Under the pieces are notes generated by a model. The model worked only from the letters and a program-made list of their open reading frames with translations. It was not told the DNA's origin and did not search any database. Both the position numbers and the translations under genes were made by a program. Source: Pseudobutyrivibrio sp. YE44 (lineage in GTDB: Bacteria; Bacillota; Clostridia; Lachnospirales; Lachnospiraceae). Taken from it: 64,000 nucleotides of DNA. The DNA is taken from assembly GCF_900104335.1 (NCBI RefSeq), contig NZ_FMXT01000008.1, forward strand, positions 34,784 through 98,783. The letters are read 5' to 3'. Below are positions 42,778 through 52,016 of this stretch, in pieces (position 1 is the stretch's first letter; each line of letters opens with the position of its first letter).

Positions 42778-43713
42778 ATGGCTAAGCAAAAGAAACAAAT
42801 TGAGTATAGATATTATGAGATTCAGAATGGTCATTATGTAATGGCTCTTCTAGGTGACACTTGGGTACAAAGCTACGGTGCCACCGAAGACAATCTCTTA
42901 CATTTTCACAATTACATGGAAATTGGCTATTGCTATTGGGGCAATGGAAAGCTGACAATCGAGGAATCCAGCGTAAATTATAAGGGTGGTATCATCACTA
43001 TAATTCCAGAAAATATCCCTCATGAAACCAGAAGCTTCAACCATGGAATATGTAAGTGGGAGTATTTGTTTATTGATATTGATAGCTTTATTCGAAATGA
43101 AATGCAGTTCAAGCGAATGCTTCCTGAGGAAGTGATTAAGCGACTTAACAATCAGGGCTATGTGATTCAGTGGAATCAGAATAAGGCTTTGACCTCAATT
43201 GTTAGAAACATTATCGAGGAATATAGAGACAAAAAGCCTTATTACAAGGATGCTGTAAAGGGTTATTTGAGGGCCTTTGTAGCGGAGCTTCTTCGAATTA
43301 ATGAGGATATGAGCACCAGCCTTACCTTAGAGGAGAAGCGCTTAAATAGCTATATCGAAAAGAGTGTAAATTATATTGCAGATCATTATGCTGATGATAT
43401 TAAGATGTCTGATGTTGCTTATGAGTGCGGCCTGTCGGAGAGTCATTTTAGACGAATCTTCGAGGAAAGTATGAGCATGAAGCCTTTGGATTATCTGAAT
43501 ATGATTCGTATTGATAAGGCTTGTGAGATAATCCAAAACAAGGATTATGCAATGGAAGAGGTAGGATTTAGAGTGGGTTATCAGACTCCATCCACCTTTA
43601 ATCGAAACTTCAAAAAGTTGACGGGGAAAACCCCTTATCAGTGGAAGAAGGAAGAAAATACAATAGGAATTACGAAAAAGAATTATAAGATAAGTGCTAA
43701 GAAAGGCTGGTAA
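42778..43713 (+). CDS. AraC-family transcriptional regulator
   Basis: A 311-residue regulator. An N-terminal cupin-like sugar-sensing domain (LHFHNYMEIGYCYWGNGKL; IIPENIPHET) precedes two helix-turn-helix motifs at the C-terminus (IKMSDVAYECGLSESHFRRI; EVGFRVGYQTPSTFNRNFKK). It lies just upstream of the sugar importer and lacZ, so it is the likely activator of that operon in response to a galactoside. Confidence 0.92.
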   Translation: MAKQKKQIEYRYYEIQNGHYVMALLGDTWVQSYGATEDNLLHFHNYMEIGYCYWGNGKLTIEESSVNYKGGIITIIPENIPHETRSFNHGICKWEYLFIDIDSFIRNEMQFKRMLPEEVIKRLNNQGYVIQWNQNKALTSIVRNIIEEYRDKKPYYKDAVKGYLRAFVAELLRINEDMSTSLTLEEKRLNSYIEKSVNYIADHYADDIKMSDVAYECGLSESHFRRIFEESMSMKPLDYLNMIRIDKACEIIQNKDYAMEEVGFRVGYQTPSTFNRNFKKLTGKTPYQWKKEENTIGITKKNYKISAKKGW

Positions 43714-43729
43714 ACGCCTTTCTTTTTTT
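43700..43729 (+). terminator. Intrinsic terminator after AraC gene
   Basis: AGAAAGGC pairs exactly with GCCTTTCT, followed by Ts. Confidence 0.85.
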
Positions 43730-43813
43730 GTGCATAATTTAGACTATAAAAGTCCATGGTTTCAACATATTTTCGTGAAAAAACACTTATACCCATGTGA
43801 GAAATAGTCGAAT

Positions 43814-43841
43814 TTGCAATTTTTAAGAACGTTTATATAAA
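43814..43841 (+). promoter_or_regulatory. Promoter of the galactoside importer operon
   Basis: TTGCAA (43814-43819), a 16-base spacer and TATAAA (43836-43841). It gives a leader of about 115 bases that contains the inverted repeats at 43883-43926. Confidence 0.55.
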
Positions 43842-43882
43842 ACAATAAAACCACTCAAACTAGTAATATGACCATATGAGGA

Positions 43883-43926
43883 GCACAGATAACACTGAAA
43901 ATTGTGCAAGGTGCACAAATCTGTGC
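43883..43926 (+). promoter_or_regulatory. Nested inverted repeats upstream of solute-binding gene
   Basis: TTGTGCA (43902-43908) and TGCACAA (43912-43918) form a perfect repeat around AGG. It is enclosed by GCACAGAT (43883-43890) and ATCTGTGC (43919-43926). It may be an operator for the AraC-type regulator or LacI protein, or a leader hairpin near the ribosome site. Confidence 0.6.
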
Positions 43927-43960
43927 ATAAATTTTTTACTATAAGGAGAAGGAAGAAAAA

Positions 43961-45316
43961 ATGAAGAGAAAGTTAATTTCACTCATGCTCGTTGGAGCAA
44001 TGGCAGCTTCTATGGTAGCTTGCGGTGGTTCAGACGCTACAAGCTCAAATGGATCAACAGATGGTGCAGCAGAGGGAGCTGCAGCTGATGTTCAGTCAGA
44101 CGACGAGAACACACTTACAGTTTACGCTTGGGATGAGAACTTCAATATCCCAGCTCTCCAGGCTGCTGAGAAGGATTATCAGGATGTTAATCCAGACTTC
44201 AAGCTTGAAATCATCACACAGTCACAGTCTTCAGACGTTGAAAGTGCAATCACACTTGCAGCAGAAGCTGGTGACTACAGCACATTACCAGATATCGTAC
44301 TTTTCCAGGATCATTACTTCCAGCAGTACGTTACAAACTACCCAGATGCTTGGCAGGATGCAAACGATGCTAATTGTGATTGGGATGGACTTGGAGCTGA
44401 GAAGCTTTCTTACTCTACAGTTGATGGCAAGCACTTCGGCTTCCCTGTAGATGCAGGAACAGCAATCTTCGCATACAGAACAGACCTTCTTGAGCAGTGT
44501 GGTTACACAATTGATGATGTAACAGGTATTACTTGGGAAGAGTTCGACAAGATCGGTAAGGAAGTATGGGAAAAGACAGGTAAGTACCTCCTTTGTATGG
44601 ACGGTGATGGAAACGACTTATTCTACATGATGCTTCAGGAAGAAGGCGTATCACAGTTCAAGGATGGAAAGCCATACATTACAGAGAACAAGGAGCTTGT
44701 TCAGGTATTTAACACACTCGTAACTCTCGCTCAGGACAATGTACTTTACCTTGCAAATGACTGGTCAGACTACACAGATCAGGCTATCCAGGGCGACATG
44801 GTAGCAGGTGTATTCAATGGTAACTGGATTATCCCAACAATCAAGAAGGTTGATTCAAACAAGGGTAACTGGGCTATAACAACAGCTCCTACACTTACAG
44901 GTAAGGAAGGCTATGCTTCAAACGGTGGTTCTTCACTTTACATTACAGCTAACTGCTCAAAGACAGATCTTGCTAAGGATTTCTTAGCTTACACATTTGG
45001 TGGTCGTTCAGCTGAGGATGGACAGTCTACAACATATGATGATGCACTTCTTAACGGTGGTGTTATCGGAACATGTGCAGCAGCTGCAAACTCAGATGTT
45101 TACCAGCAGGGTGTTGAGTACTTCAATGATCAGGCTATCTATGCTGATATCGTAGAGTACACACAGCACGTTCCAACAGTAGAGCAGTCTGATTATCACT
45201 ATCAGGCAAGAACAGCTCTTGCAACAGCACTTATCAATGTACTTCAGAATGGTTACACACCAGAGCAGGCTCTTGAAGAGGCTGAGACAAACCTTAAGTT
45301 CGAAATGGGCTTATAA
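43961..45316 (+). CDS. Sugar ABC importer, substrate-binding lipoprotein
   Basis: A 451-residue family 1 solute-binding protein. The lipobox is SMVACGG (Cys near residue 21), followed by a flexible Ser/Ala/Gly linker and the two-lobed binding domain (LTVYAWDENFNIPALQAAEK; DGKHFGFPVDAGTAIFAYRT). The neighbouring lacZ and galK point to a galactoside ligand. AAGGAGAAGG precedes the ATG. The codon use (CTT, ACA, AAG) is that of a highly expressed gene. Confidence 0.93.
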   Translation: MKRKLISLMLVGAMAASMVACGGSDATSSNGSTDGAAEGAAADVQSDDENTLTVYAWDENFNIPALQAAEKDYQDVNPDFKLEIITQSQSSDVESAITLAAEAGDYSTLPDIVLFQDHYFQQYVTNYPDAWQDANDANCDWDGLGAEKLSYSTVDGKHFGFPVDAGTAIFAYRTDLLEQCGYTIDDVTGITWEEFDKIGKEVWEKTGKYLLCMDGDGNDLFYMMLQEEGVSQFKDGKPYITENKELVQVFNTLVTLAQDNVLYLANDWSDYTDQAIQGDMVAGVFNGNWIIPTIKKVDSNKGNWAITTAPTLTGKEGYASNGGSSLYITANCSKTDLAKDFLAYTFGGRSAEDGQSTTYDDALLNGGVIGTCAAAANSDVYQQGVEYFNDQAIYADIVEYTQHVPTVEQSDYHYQARTALATALINVLQNGYTPEQALEEAETNLKFEMGL

Positions 45317-45345
45317 GATTTAAAGACAATAACTGATTTTTCATT

Positions 45346-45374
45346 GGGAAGTGGCTAGCCCACTTCCCATTTTT
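45346..45374 (+). terminator. Intercistronic hairpin between binding protein and permease
   Basis: GGGAAGTGG pairs exactly with CCACTTCCC, followed by ATTTTT. Partial termination here would keep the binding protein in excess of the permeases, a common feature of such operons. Confidence 0.75.
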
Positions 45375-45393
45375 ACAGAAAGGGGATGCCAAA

Positions 45394-46296
45394 GTGGAGA
45401 AGAAAAGACATGGAATGACACTTGCAAACAAGCAATTGGCAGCCGGCTGGTTGTTCCTTACACCAGCAACAATTCTCATTTTCATAATGAGCTTTTATCC
45501 AATTATTCAGGCTTTTATTACATCATTTAAAACAGGAAAGGGCGTAAACATTCAGTTTGCAAACCCACTTACATACAATTATTCTCGAATGCTTCAGGAT
45601 GTAATTTTCAAAACATCTATGAAAAATACATTCCTTTATTTAATAGTAGAGGTTCCTATCATGCTTGTGCTTGCAATCCTTTTAGCACAGCTTCTTAACA
45701 ACAAGGACCTTAAGTTCAAGGGATTATTTAGAACAGCAATCTTCTTACCTTGTGCTACATCACTTGTATCTTACTCATTGATTTTCAAGTCAATGTTTGC
45801 AACCCAGGGTCTTATAAACTCAGCTCTCATGAAGATGGGAATTATCTCTGAGAATATTAACTTCCTTGGTACAGCAGGAACAGCAAGAGCCGTAATCATC
45901 ATCGCTCTTATTTGGAGATGGACAGGTTACAACATGGTATTCTACCTTGCAGGTCTTCAGAATATTGAATATTCAGTATATGAAGCAGCAAAAATTGACG
46001 GTGCCAACGGTTGGAAGACCTTCTGGAACATTACAGTTCCTCTTCTTAAGCCAACAATCGTTATGACAGCAATCATGTCAATCAACGGTACATTACAGCT
46101 CTTCGATGAGTCAGTAAACTTAACTAGCGGTGGTCCTGCAAACCAGACAATCACAATGTCACACTACATTTACAATCAGGCCTTCGGTCAGGGCGTTGGT
46201 AACTTTGGTTACACATCAGCTATGTCCTTTGTAGTATTCATTTTGGTTGCTATACTTGCATTCATCAATTTGAAAGTAGGTGATACTCGTGACTAA
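45394..46296 (+). CDS. Sugar ABC importer permease (MalF type)
   Basis: A 300-residue membrane protein with six predicted helices and the EAA loop YEAAKIDGANGWKTFWNITV, which docks the ATPase. It forms a heterodimer with the next permease. GTG 45394 follows AAAGGGGATG. It overlaps the next gene by eight bases. Confidence 0.93.
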   Translation: MEKKRHGMTLANKQLAAGWLFLTPATILIFIMSFYPIIQAFITSFKTGKGVNIQFANPLTYNYSRMLQDVIFKTSMKNTFLYLIVEVPIMLVLAILLAQLLNNKDLKFKGLFRTAIFLPCATSLVSYSLIFKSMFATQGLINSALMKMGIISENINFLGTAGTARAVIIIALIWRWTGYNMVFYLAGLQNIEYSVYEAAKIDGANGWKTFWNITVPLLKPTIVMTAIMSINGTLQLFDESVNLTSGGPANQTITMSHYIYNQAFGQGVGNFGYTSAMSFVVFILVAILAFINLKVGDTRD

Positions 46297-47125
46297 GAAA
46301 AAGAATAGATCAATGATTCAGCGTAGGCTTATTCCTACATATATATTCCTTACAATCTGCTCAATCATTTCTGTATTTCCACTTTACTGGATGTTTGCAG
46401 CAGCAACAAACGACACTGTATCAGTAGCTCGTGGTTCAATCGCTTTCGGAAACCAGCTTATGGTTAATTTCGAGCATCTTAAGACAGCTGTACAGGGTAC
46501 TCTTTGGAGCAGTATGGGAAATTCCTTCCTTTACTCAATTGTTCAGACAGTATTTACACTTTTTGTATGTTCTATTGCAGGTTATGGTTTTGAGCTTTAT
46601 CACGACAAGGGCAAGGATAAACTTTTCGGAGTCCTTCTTCTTGCAATGATGGTTCCAGCCGTAGCAACAATGGTTCCATTATATGGCTTGGTATCAAAGG
46701 CAAAGCTTCTTAACACAGTTTGGGCTTTCATCCTTCCAGGTATCTCAACACCATTTATGATCATGATGTTCAGACAGAATTCTCGAAATTTCCCACCTGA
46801 CATCATGGAGGCAGCACGTATCGATGGTCTTTCAGAATGGAGAATCTTCTTCAAGATGTATGTTCCAGTTCAGAAGTCAATCTATGCAGCAGCTGCAGTT
46901 ATCACTTTCATGAACGCTTGGAATGCATATATGTGGCCAAAGGTAGTAATGAGTGACAACAGAGCACAGACAATGCCTATGTTTATCGCAAATATCTCAA
47001 GTGGATACACAGTAGATTATGGTATGACAATGCTTGGAGTATTGTTCTGCTCACTTCCAACAATGATTGTATTCTTTGTACTTCAGAAACAGTTCGCAGA
47101 AGGTATTACAGGATCGGTAAAATAA
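46289..47125 (+). CDS. Sugar ABC importer permease (MalG type)
   Basis: A 278-residue membrane protein with six predicted helices and the EAA loop MEAARIDGLSEWRIFFKMYV. GTG 46289 is preferred, as AGGTGAT (46278-46284) is spaced correctly for it; GTG 46280 is possible and adds three residues. No ATPase is in this operon, and MsmX/UgpC at 52963 probably energises it. Confidence 0.92.
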   Translation: MTKKKNRSMIQRRLIPTYIFLTICSIISVFPLYWMFAAATNDTVSVARGSIAFGNQLMVNFEHLKTAVQGTLWSSMGNSFLYSIVQTVFTLFVCSIAGYGFELYHDKGKDKLFGVLLLAMMVPAVATMVPLYGLVSKAKLLNTVWAFILPGISTPFMIMMFRQNSRNFPPDIMEAARIDGLSEWRIFFKMYVPVQKSIYAAAAVITFMNAWNAYMWPKVVMSDNRAQTMPMFIANISSGYTVDYGMTMLGVLFCSLPTMIVFFVLQKQFAEGITGSVK

Positions 47126-47126
47126 T

Positions 47127-50100
47127 ATGACTGAATTTAACTATGGGATTGTAAAAGACCCAACAATTTTTCAACAGAATAGACTAGATGCACATTCCGA
47201 CCATGAATTCTATGACAGCGAAGCTTATTCTTATGGGGAAAAATCAAATTTTAAGTATTCCTTAAATGGAATGTGGAAATTTGAATATGCTAAAACCTAC
47301 GAAAGCTGCGATAAAACCTTTTTTGAGGAGGGTAGAGATTGCAGAGGTTGGGATGATATAAAGGTTCCAGCACACATCCAAATGGAGGGTTATGACAAGA
47401 TTATGTACGTCAACACCCAGTATCCATGGGATGGACATGAGGATATTGCTCCTGGAGAGATTCCGGAAGAAGAAAATCCTGTAGGTAATTACGTTAAGTA
47501 CTTTGAAGTTCCTGAATTTATGAAGGGAGGTCCAATTTACATTTCCTTCCAGGGAGTGGAAAGTGGATTTGCCCTTTGGCTTAACGGCAAATATGTTGGC
47601 TATAGTGAAGATTCCTTCACACCATCAGAGTTCGACCTCACTCCTTTTATTAAGGAGGGGGAGAACAAGCTGGCAGTTCAGGTCTTTAAATGGACTTCTG
47701 GCAGCTGGTGTGAGGATCAGGACTTCTTTAGATTCTCAGGAATCTTCAGGGAGGTTTATCTATATACAGTACCTCAGACACATATCAAGGATTTGCGTAT
47801 CAAGACCCTTCTTGATGAAGAATACAAGGATGCAACTCTAGTGCTTGATATGGAGGTTGTAGGAACAGGTCTTGTTCAGATGACTCTCTCAGATGATGAG
47901 ACGGACATTTTAAACAAGATGAACCTTGTGGAAGGTCAGAATCACATGGAAATCCATGTGAGAGAGCCACAGCTTTGGAGCGCTGAAAATCCATATCTCT
48001 TTGATTTACAGCTTAATGTCTTTGGCGAGACAGGACGTTTATCAGAGGTTATTAAGGAAAAGGTTGGCTTTAGATGCTTTGAGATGAAGAATGGTATGAT
48101 GCACATCAATGGAAAACGCATCGTATTCAAGGGTGTAAATCGTCACGAATTTTCTTCATCTACAGGTCGTGTCCTTACAGAGGAAGAAATTCTTCAGGAC
48201 ATTATTACCATTAAGAAAAACAATATCAACGCAATCCGTACCAGTCATTATCCAAATCAGACTATATTCTACAGATTGTGTGACATTTTTGGATTATATG
48301 TAATTGACGAGACAAATCTCGAGACTCACGGAACCTGGCAGATTCCAATCCTTGTTACAAAGCAAAAGGATAATGATTATGCGGTTCCTGGAGATAGACC
48401 AGAATTTACAGATAATGTGATTGATAGAGCTCACAACATGTTTGAGCGCGATAAAAATCATCCATGTATTTTAATCTGGTCCTTAGGAAATGAAAGTTTT
48501 GGTGGTAGCAACCTTCGCAAAATGCAGGACAAGTTCCACGAGTGGGATGACACTCGACTTGTTCATTACGAAGGAGTGTTCAATGATAGACGTGTGGATT
48601 TATCAGATATGGAATCCACAATGTATGCAAAAGTAGCAGATATTAAGGAGTGGCTAAAAGAACACCGAGACAAGCCTTATATCAACTGTGAATACATGCA
48701 TGCAATGGGAAATTCTTGTGGTGCAATGTTTAAATATACGGAACTTGCCTACGAGGATGAGCTGTTCCAGGGCGGATTTATCTGGGATTATATCGATCAG
48801 GCAATCACTACAAAAGACTGTCATGGTGTGGAATTCGAGGGCTACGGGGGCGATTTCGATGACAGACCAAACGACGGAAGCTTTTCAGGTGATGGAATCT
48901 GTTACAGCAAAGACAGATTGCCTAGCCCTAAGATGCAGGAAGTAAAATACGACTATCAGAACATCAAGATTACCATTGAAAATGGCAAGGCTCATATCGA
49001 AAATCGCAATCTATTTACAAACACGAGTGAATTTACAGCCATCCTTACAGTAGAAAAGGTAGGAGAGCTTATAGCAGAAGAGGAGCTTAGCATAGACTGT
49101 CCTCCTCTTGAAAGCATCGATTACGATATTGAGCTTGATTTGCCAAAAGATGATGAGTATGTAGTGACACTTTCCTTTGTTCTTTCTGAGGATACCCTTT
49201 GGGCTAAGAAGGGACATGAGGTGGCCTTTGGCCAGACTACAGTTGGAAGATTTATTGTGGAGCCAGGCAGAAAACAGCCACTTAAGGTTACAAAGGGCTT
49301 CCATAATGTGGGTGTTAAGGGCGAAGATTTTGAAGTCTTATTTGTTTATCAAAAGGGCTTAAGCTCTTACAAATACCACAACAAGGAGCTTTTAAAGCGC
49401 TTTGTTCTTCCAAACTTCTGGAGACCAATGACTGAGAACGATATGGCAAATCAGTTGCCATTTAGAGCCGGTCAGTGGAAGCTTGCCAGCAAGTATTTAG
49501 CAACGCTTGTTATGGATAAAAATATAAACGAGGCTCCAGTTGTTGAGGCTGATGAGTATAGCGTAAAGGTGGTTTACACCTATCACTTAGCTACAAAGCC
49601 TGCTAGCAGCTGCAAGGTTGAATATATTGTACACGGAGACGGTATGGTAGATTGTAGCCTTAAGCTTCCTAAATCAGAAGAAATAGGAGAGCTTCCAGAG
49701 CTTTCAATGGTATTTGCTTTAGACAGCAGCCTTTCTAACTTAGAATGGTATGGAAAGGGACCAGAGGAAACATATTTAGATAGAGACCATGCTAAGCTTG
49801 GTGTTTATAGAAACAAGGTGATGGACAACATGGCAAAGTATTTAGTGCCACAGGAGTGTGGAAATCACCAAGAGGTTAGATACGCTCGCTTAACAGATGA
49901 TATGGGCAACGGAATCATGTTCCTCCCAGGAAATATCGGATTTTCGGCTTTACCATATTCTGTTCACGAGATAGAGGAAGCCTTGCATCCAACAGAGCTT
50001 CCTCCTGTACATTTCACATATGTACGAGTAGGTCAGCAAATGGGTGTAGCTGGCGACGATACATGGGGTGCTAAAACACATCCAGAGTTCATGCTGGACA

Positions 50101-50144
50101 ACTCAAAGGATCTTGAAATTTCCTTTAGTTTTAGGGGTGTATAG
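47127..50144 (+). CDS. lacZ: Beta-galactosidase, GH2 family
   Basis: A 1005-residue cytoplasmic LacZ-type enzyme that hydrolyses lactose and other beta-galactosides. Domains follow the family order: sugar-binding jelly roll, two immunoglobulin-like domains around the TIM barrel, and the beta-galactosidase small chain at the end. The acid/base Glu is in WSLGNES and the nucleophile Glu in NCEYMHAMGNS. No signal peptide is present, so it acts on imported substrate. The ATG is one base after the stop of the permease gene. Confidence 0.95.
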   Translation: MTEFNYGIVKDPTIFQQNRLDAHSDHEFYDSEAYSYGEKSNFKYSLNGMWKFEYAKTYESCDKTFFEEGRDCRGWDDIKVPAHIQMEGYDKIMYVNTQYPWDGHEDIAPGEIPEEENPVGNYVKYFEVPEFMKGGPIYISFQGVESGFALWLNGKYVGYSEDSFTPSEFDLTPFIKEGENKLAVQVFKWTSGSWCEDQDFFRFSGIFREVYLYTVPQTHIKDLRIKTLLDEEYKDATLVLDMEVVGTGLVQMTLSDDETDILNKMNLVEGQNHMEIHVREPQLWSAENPYLFDLQLNVFGETGRLSEVIKEKVGFRCFEMKNGMMHINGKRIVFKGVNRHEFSSSTGRVLTEEEILQDIITIKKNNINAIRTSHYPNQTIFYRLCDIFGLYVIDETNLETHGTWQIPILVTKQKDNDYAVPGDRPEFTDNVIDRAHNMFERDKNHPCILIWSLGNESFGGSNLRKMQDKFHEWDDTRLVHYEGVFNDRRVDLSDMESTMYAKVADIKEWLKEHRDKPYINCEYMHAMGNSCGAMFKYTELAYEDELFQGGFIWDYIDQAITTKDCHGVEFEGYGGDFDDRPNDGSFSGDGICYSKDRLPSPKMQEVKYDYQNIKITIENGKAHIENRNLFTNTSEFTAILTVEKVGELIAEEELSIDCPPLESIDYDIELDLPKDDEYVVTLSFVLSEDTLWAKKGHEVAFGQTTVGRFIVEPGRKQPLKVTKGFHNVGVKGEDFEVLFVYQKGLSSYKYHNKELLKRFVLPNFWRPMTENDMANQLPFRAGQWKLASKYLATLVMDKNINEAPVVEADEYSVKVVYTYHLATKPASSCKVEYIVHGDGMVDCSLKLPKSEEIGELPELSMVFALDSSLSNLEWYGKGPEETYLDRDHAKLGVYRNKVMDNMAKYLVPQECGNHQEVRYARLTDDMGNGIMFLPGNIGFSALPYSVHEIEEALHPTELPPVHFTYVRVGQQMGVAGDDTWGAKTHPEFMLDNSKDLEISFSFRGV

Positions 50145-50166
50145 GCCTTAGCCTTATGTTATAATT

Positions 50167-50199
50167 AGTGTCGGCTGTGTTGTGCAGTCGGCACTTTTT
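50167..50199 (+). terminator. Intrinsic terminator after lacZ
   Basis: AGTGTCGGCTG pairs with CAGTCGGCACT (G-T pairs included), followed by TTTTT. Confidence 0.85.
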
Positions 50200-50219
50200 A
50201 ATAAGAGGAGGAACGAATA

Positions 50220-50750
50220 ATGTTTGAATCAAATGATACATTTGTAGAAGATTCGGTAAAGGTTGTTGAGACAGCCCAGGATAAGACAAGAAAACTTGGA
50301 TTAATGGCCATGTGCTTAGTTTCTTTGGGTGGTTTTACAGTAATGAATAACCACTTAAAGTATATTTTCCTTATTGTGTTCATTGTAATGATGATTATCG
50401 ATTTGATTCTTATCGTTAACAATAAAAACGTTGAATATGAATATGATTACACAAACGGTAGTCTTTCAATTGCAAAGATCATTGACAATTCTAAGAGAAA
50501 AGAGCTTTTAACAGTCGAATCTGCACAATTAAAGATGGTTGCTGCTATGGGAACTAACGAATCTTTGAAGTATGATCATGTTAAGCTCAAAACATATGAC
50601 TGTAGCGCACACAATGAAGAGTTAAAAGATTACATCTTGGTGGCTCATAACGAGGAAAAAGGCTACGATTTCAAGGTGCTTTTCACACCTTCAGATAAGT
50701 TGCTTACAGCAATGGAGAGATATAATAAAAGAGATATATATAGGGGATAA
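50220..50750 (+). CDS. DUF6106-like membrane protein
   Basis: A 176-residue protein with two membrane helices near residues 25-60 (LGLMAMCLVSLGGFTVM; YIFLIVFIVMMIIDLILIV) and a cytoplasmic beta-rich domain (YEYDYTNGSLSIAKIIDNSK). It resembles DUF6106 proteins, which are common in Lachnospiraceae and uncharacterised; the match is from memory of the pattern. AGAGGAGG precedes its ATG and galK begins three bases after its stop. Confidence 0.7.
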   Translation: MFESNDTFVEDSVKVVETAQDKTRKLGLMAMCLVSLGGFTVMNNHLKYIFLIVFIVMMIIDLILIVNNKNVEYEYDYTNGSLSIAKIIDNSKRKELLTVESAQLKMVAAMGTNESLKYDHVKLKTYDCSAHNEELKDYILVAHNEEKGYDFKVLFTPSDKLLTAMERYNKRDIYRG

Positions 50751-50753
50751 AAA

Positions 50754-51923
50754 ATGGATCAGAAAGAATTAAAAAATGTATTTGAGGAGAAGTTTGGCCA
50801 GGGCGGCGACATTCGCACATATTTCGCTCCAGGCCGCGTAAATCTTATAGGAGAGCACACTGATTACAACGGTGGTCATGTGTTCCCATGTGCCCTTACA
50901 ATCGGCACATTTGCAGTTGCTAGAAAGCGCGAGGACAGAGTAATTAAGCTTTACTCAGCAAACATTGAAAGCGTAGGTGTTATCGAAAGCAGCCTTGATG
51001 ACCTTACAAACAAGGATGAATACCACTGGGCTAACTATCCACTTGGTGTTGTTTGGGCTCTAATCGAGAAGGGTACTGAAATTAAATCAGGATTTGAAAT
51101 GTGCGTTTGGGGCAATATTCCTAACGGCTCAGGCCTATCATCATCTGCCTCACTTGAGGTGCTTACAGGCACAATGCTTACAGATATGTTTGATTTAGGC
51201 AAGACTATGACAGAGCTTGCACTTATTGGACAGTACTCAGAGAACAATTTCAATGGTTGTAACTGTGGCATAATGGACCAATTTGCGGTAGCAATGGGAC
51301 AAAAAGACCACGCCATTTTCCTTGACTGTGCAGATTTATCCTATAAATATGCATCGGTTAAATTGCCAAATGCAAAGATTGTCATCACAAATTCAAAGGT
51401 TAAGCACTCACTTGTAGATTCAGCTTATAACGATAGAAGAAACGAGAGCGCTCAGGCACTTAAGGATCTTCAGACTGTATGTGGAATCAGCGAGCTTGGA
51501 GAGCTTACAAACGAAGAATTCGAGAAATATGGTTCAGCTATTAAGGATGAGGTTTGCTATCGCAGAGCAAAGCATGCTGTTGCTGAAAACCAGCGTACAA
51601 TCACAGCTGTAGAGGCCCTTAATAACAACGATATTAAGAAGTTTGGTGAGCTTATGAATGCCAGCCACGTTTCACTTCGTGATGACTATGAAGTATCTTG
51701 CGAGGAGGTAGATTTCCTTGTAGAGACAGAGTGGAGTGTTCCAGGTGTAATTGGTGCACGTATCACAGGAGGCGGCTTCGGAGGCTGCACAGTAGCCATC
51801 GTAGAAAACGATGCTGTTGAAAACTTCAAAGAAGTTGTAGGAAAGGCTTACAAGGAAAAATTCGATTTAGATGCAGAGTTCTATGTAGTAGACATCGGAG
51901 ACGGTGCCCGTCGTCTTGCGTAG
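50754..51923 (+). CDS. galK: Galactokinase
   Basis: A 389-residue GHMP kinase that phosphorylates galactose in the Leloir pathway. The galactokinase signature APGRVNLIGEHTDYNGGH is at about residues 24-42, the ATP loop at GLSSSASLEV and the C-terminal ITGGGFGGCTVA motif near the end. It is coupled to the membrane-protein gene upstream. With lacZ it completes the first steps of galactoside use; galT and galE are not in this window. Confidence 0.96.
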   Translation: MDQKELKNVFEEKFGQGGDIRTYFAPGRVNLIGEHTDYNGGHVFPCALTIGTFAVARKREDRVIKLYSANIESVGVIESSLDDLTNKDEYHWANYPLGVVWALIEKGTEIKSGFEMCVWGNIPNGSGLSSSASLEVLTGTMLTDMFDLGKTMTELALIGQYSENNFNGCNCGIMDQFAVAMGQKDHAIFLDCADLSYKYASVKLPNAKIVITNSKVKHSLVDSAYNDRRNESAQALKDLQTVCGISELGELTNEEFEKYGSAIKDEVCYRRAKHAVAENQRTITAVEALNNNDIKKFGELMNASHVSLRDDYEVSCEEVDFLVETEWSVPGVIGARITGGGFGGCTVAIVENDAVENFKEVVGKAYKEKFDLDAEFYVVDIGDGARRLA

Positions 51924-51956
51924 TATTGCATAGAAAATATGATATAGAAAAATAGA

Positions 51957-52012
51957 AGCCAGCAATTCACTAAGTAGGCCTGCGGGAGCATGTAACATTA
52001 GAGTTGCTGGCT
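51957..52012. terminator. Convergent terminator between galK and PucR/CdaR-type gene
   Basis: AGCCAGCAA pairs exactly with TTGCTGGCT around a long loop that holds a smaller GC-rich stem. Confidence 0.65.
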
Positions 52013-52016
52013 CATT

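Noticed and set aside
44025..44450. Frame of 141 codons inside the solute-binding gene
   Set aside because: It is rich in Gln, Ser and Leu as expected from a shifted reading of biased codons, and it lies wholly inside a clear family gene.
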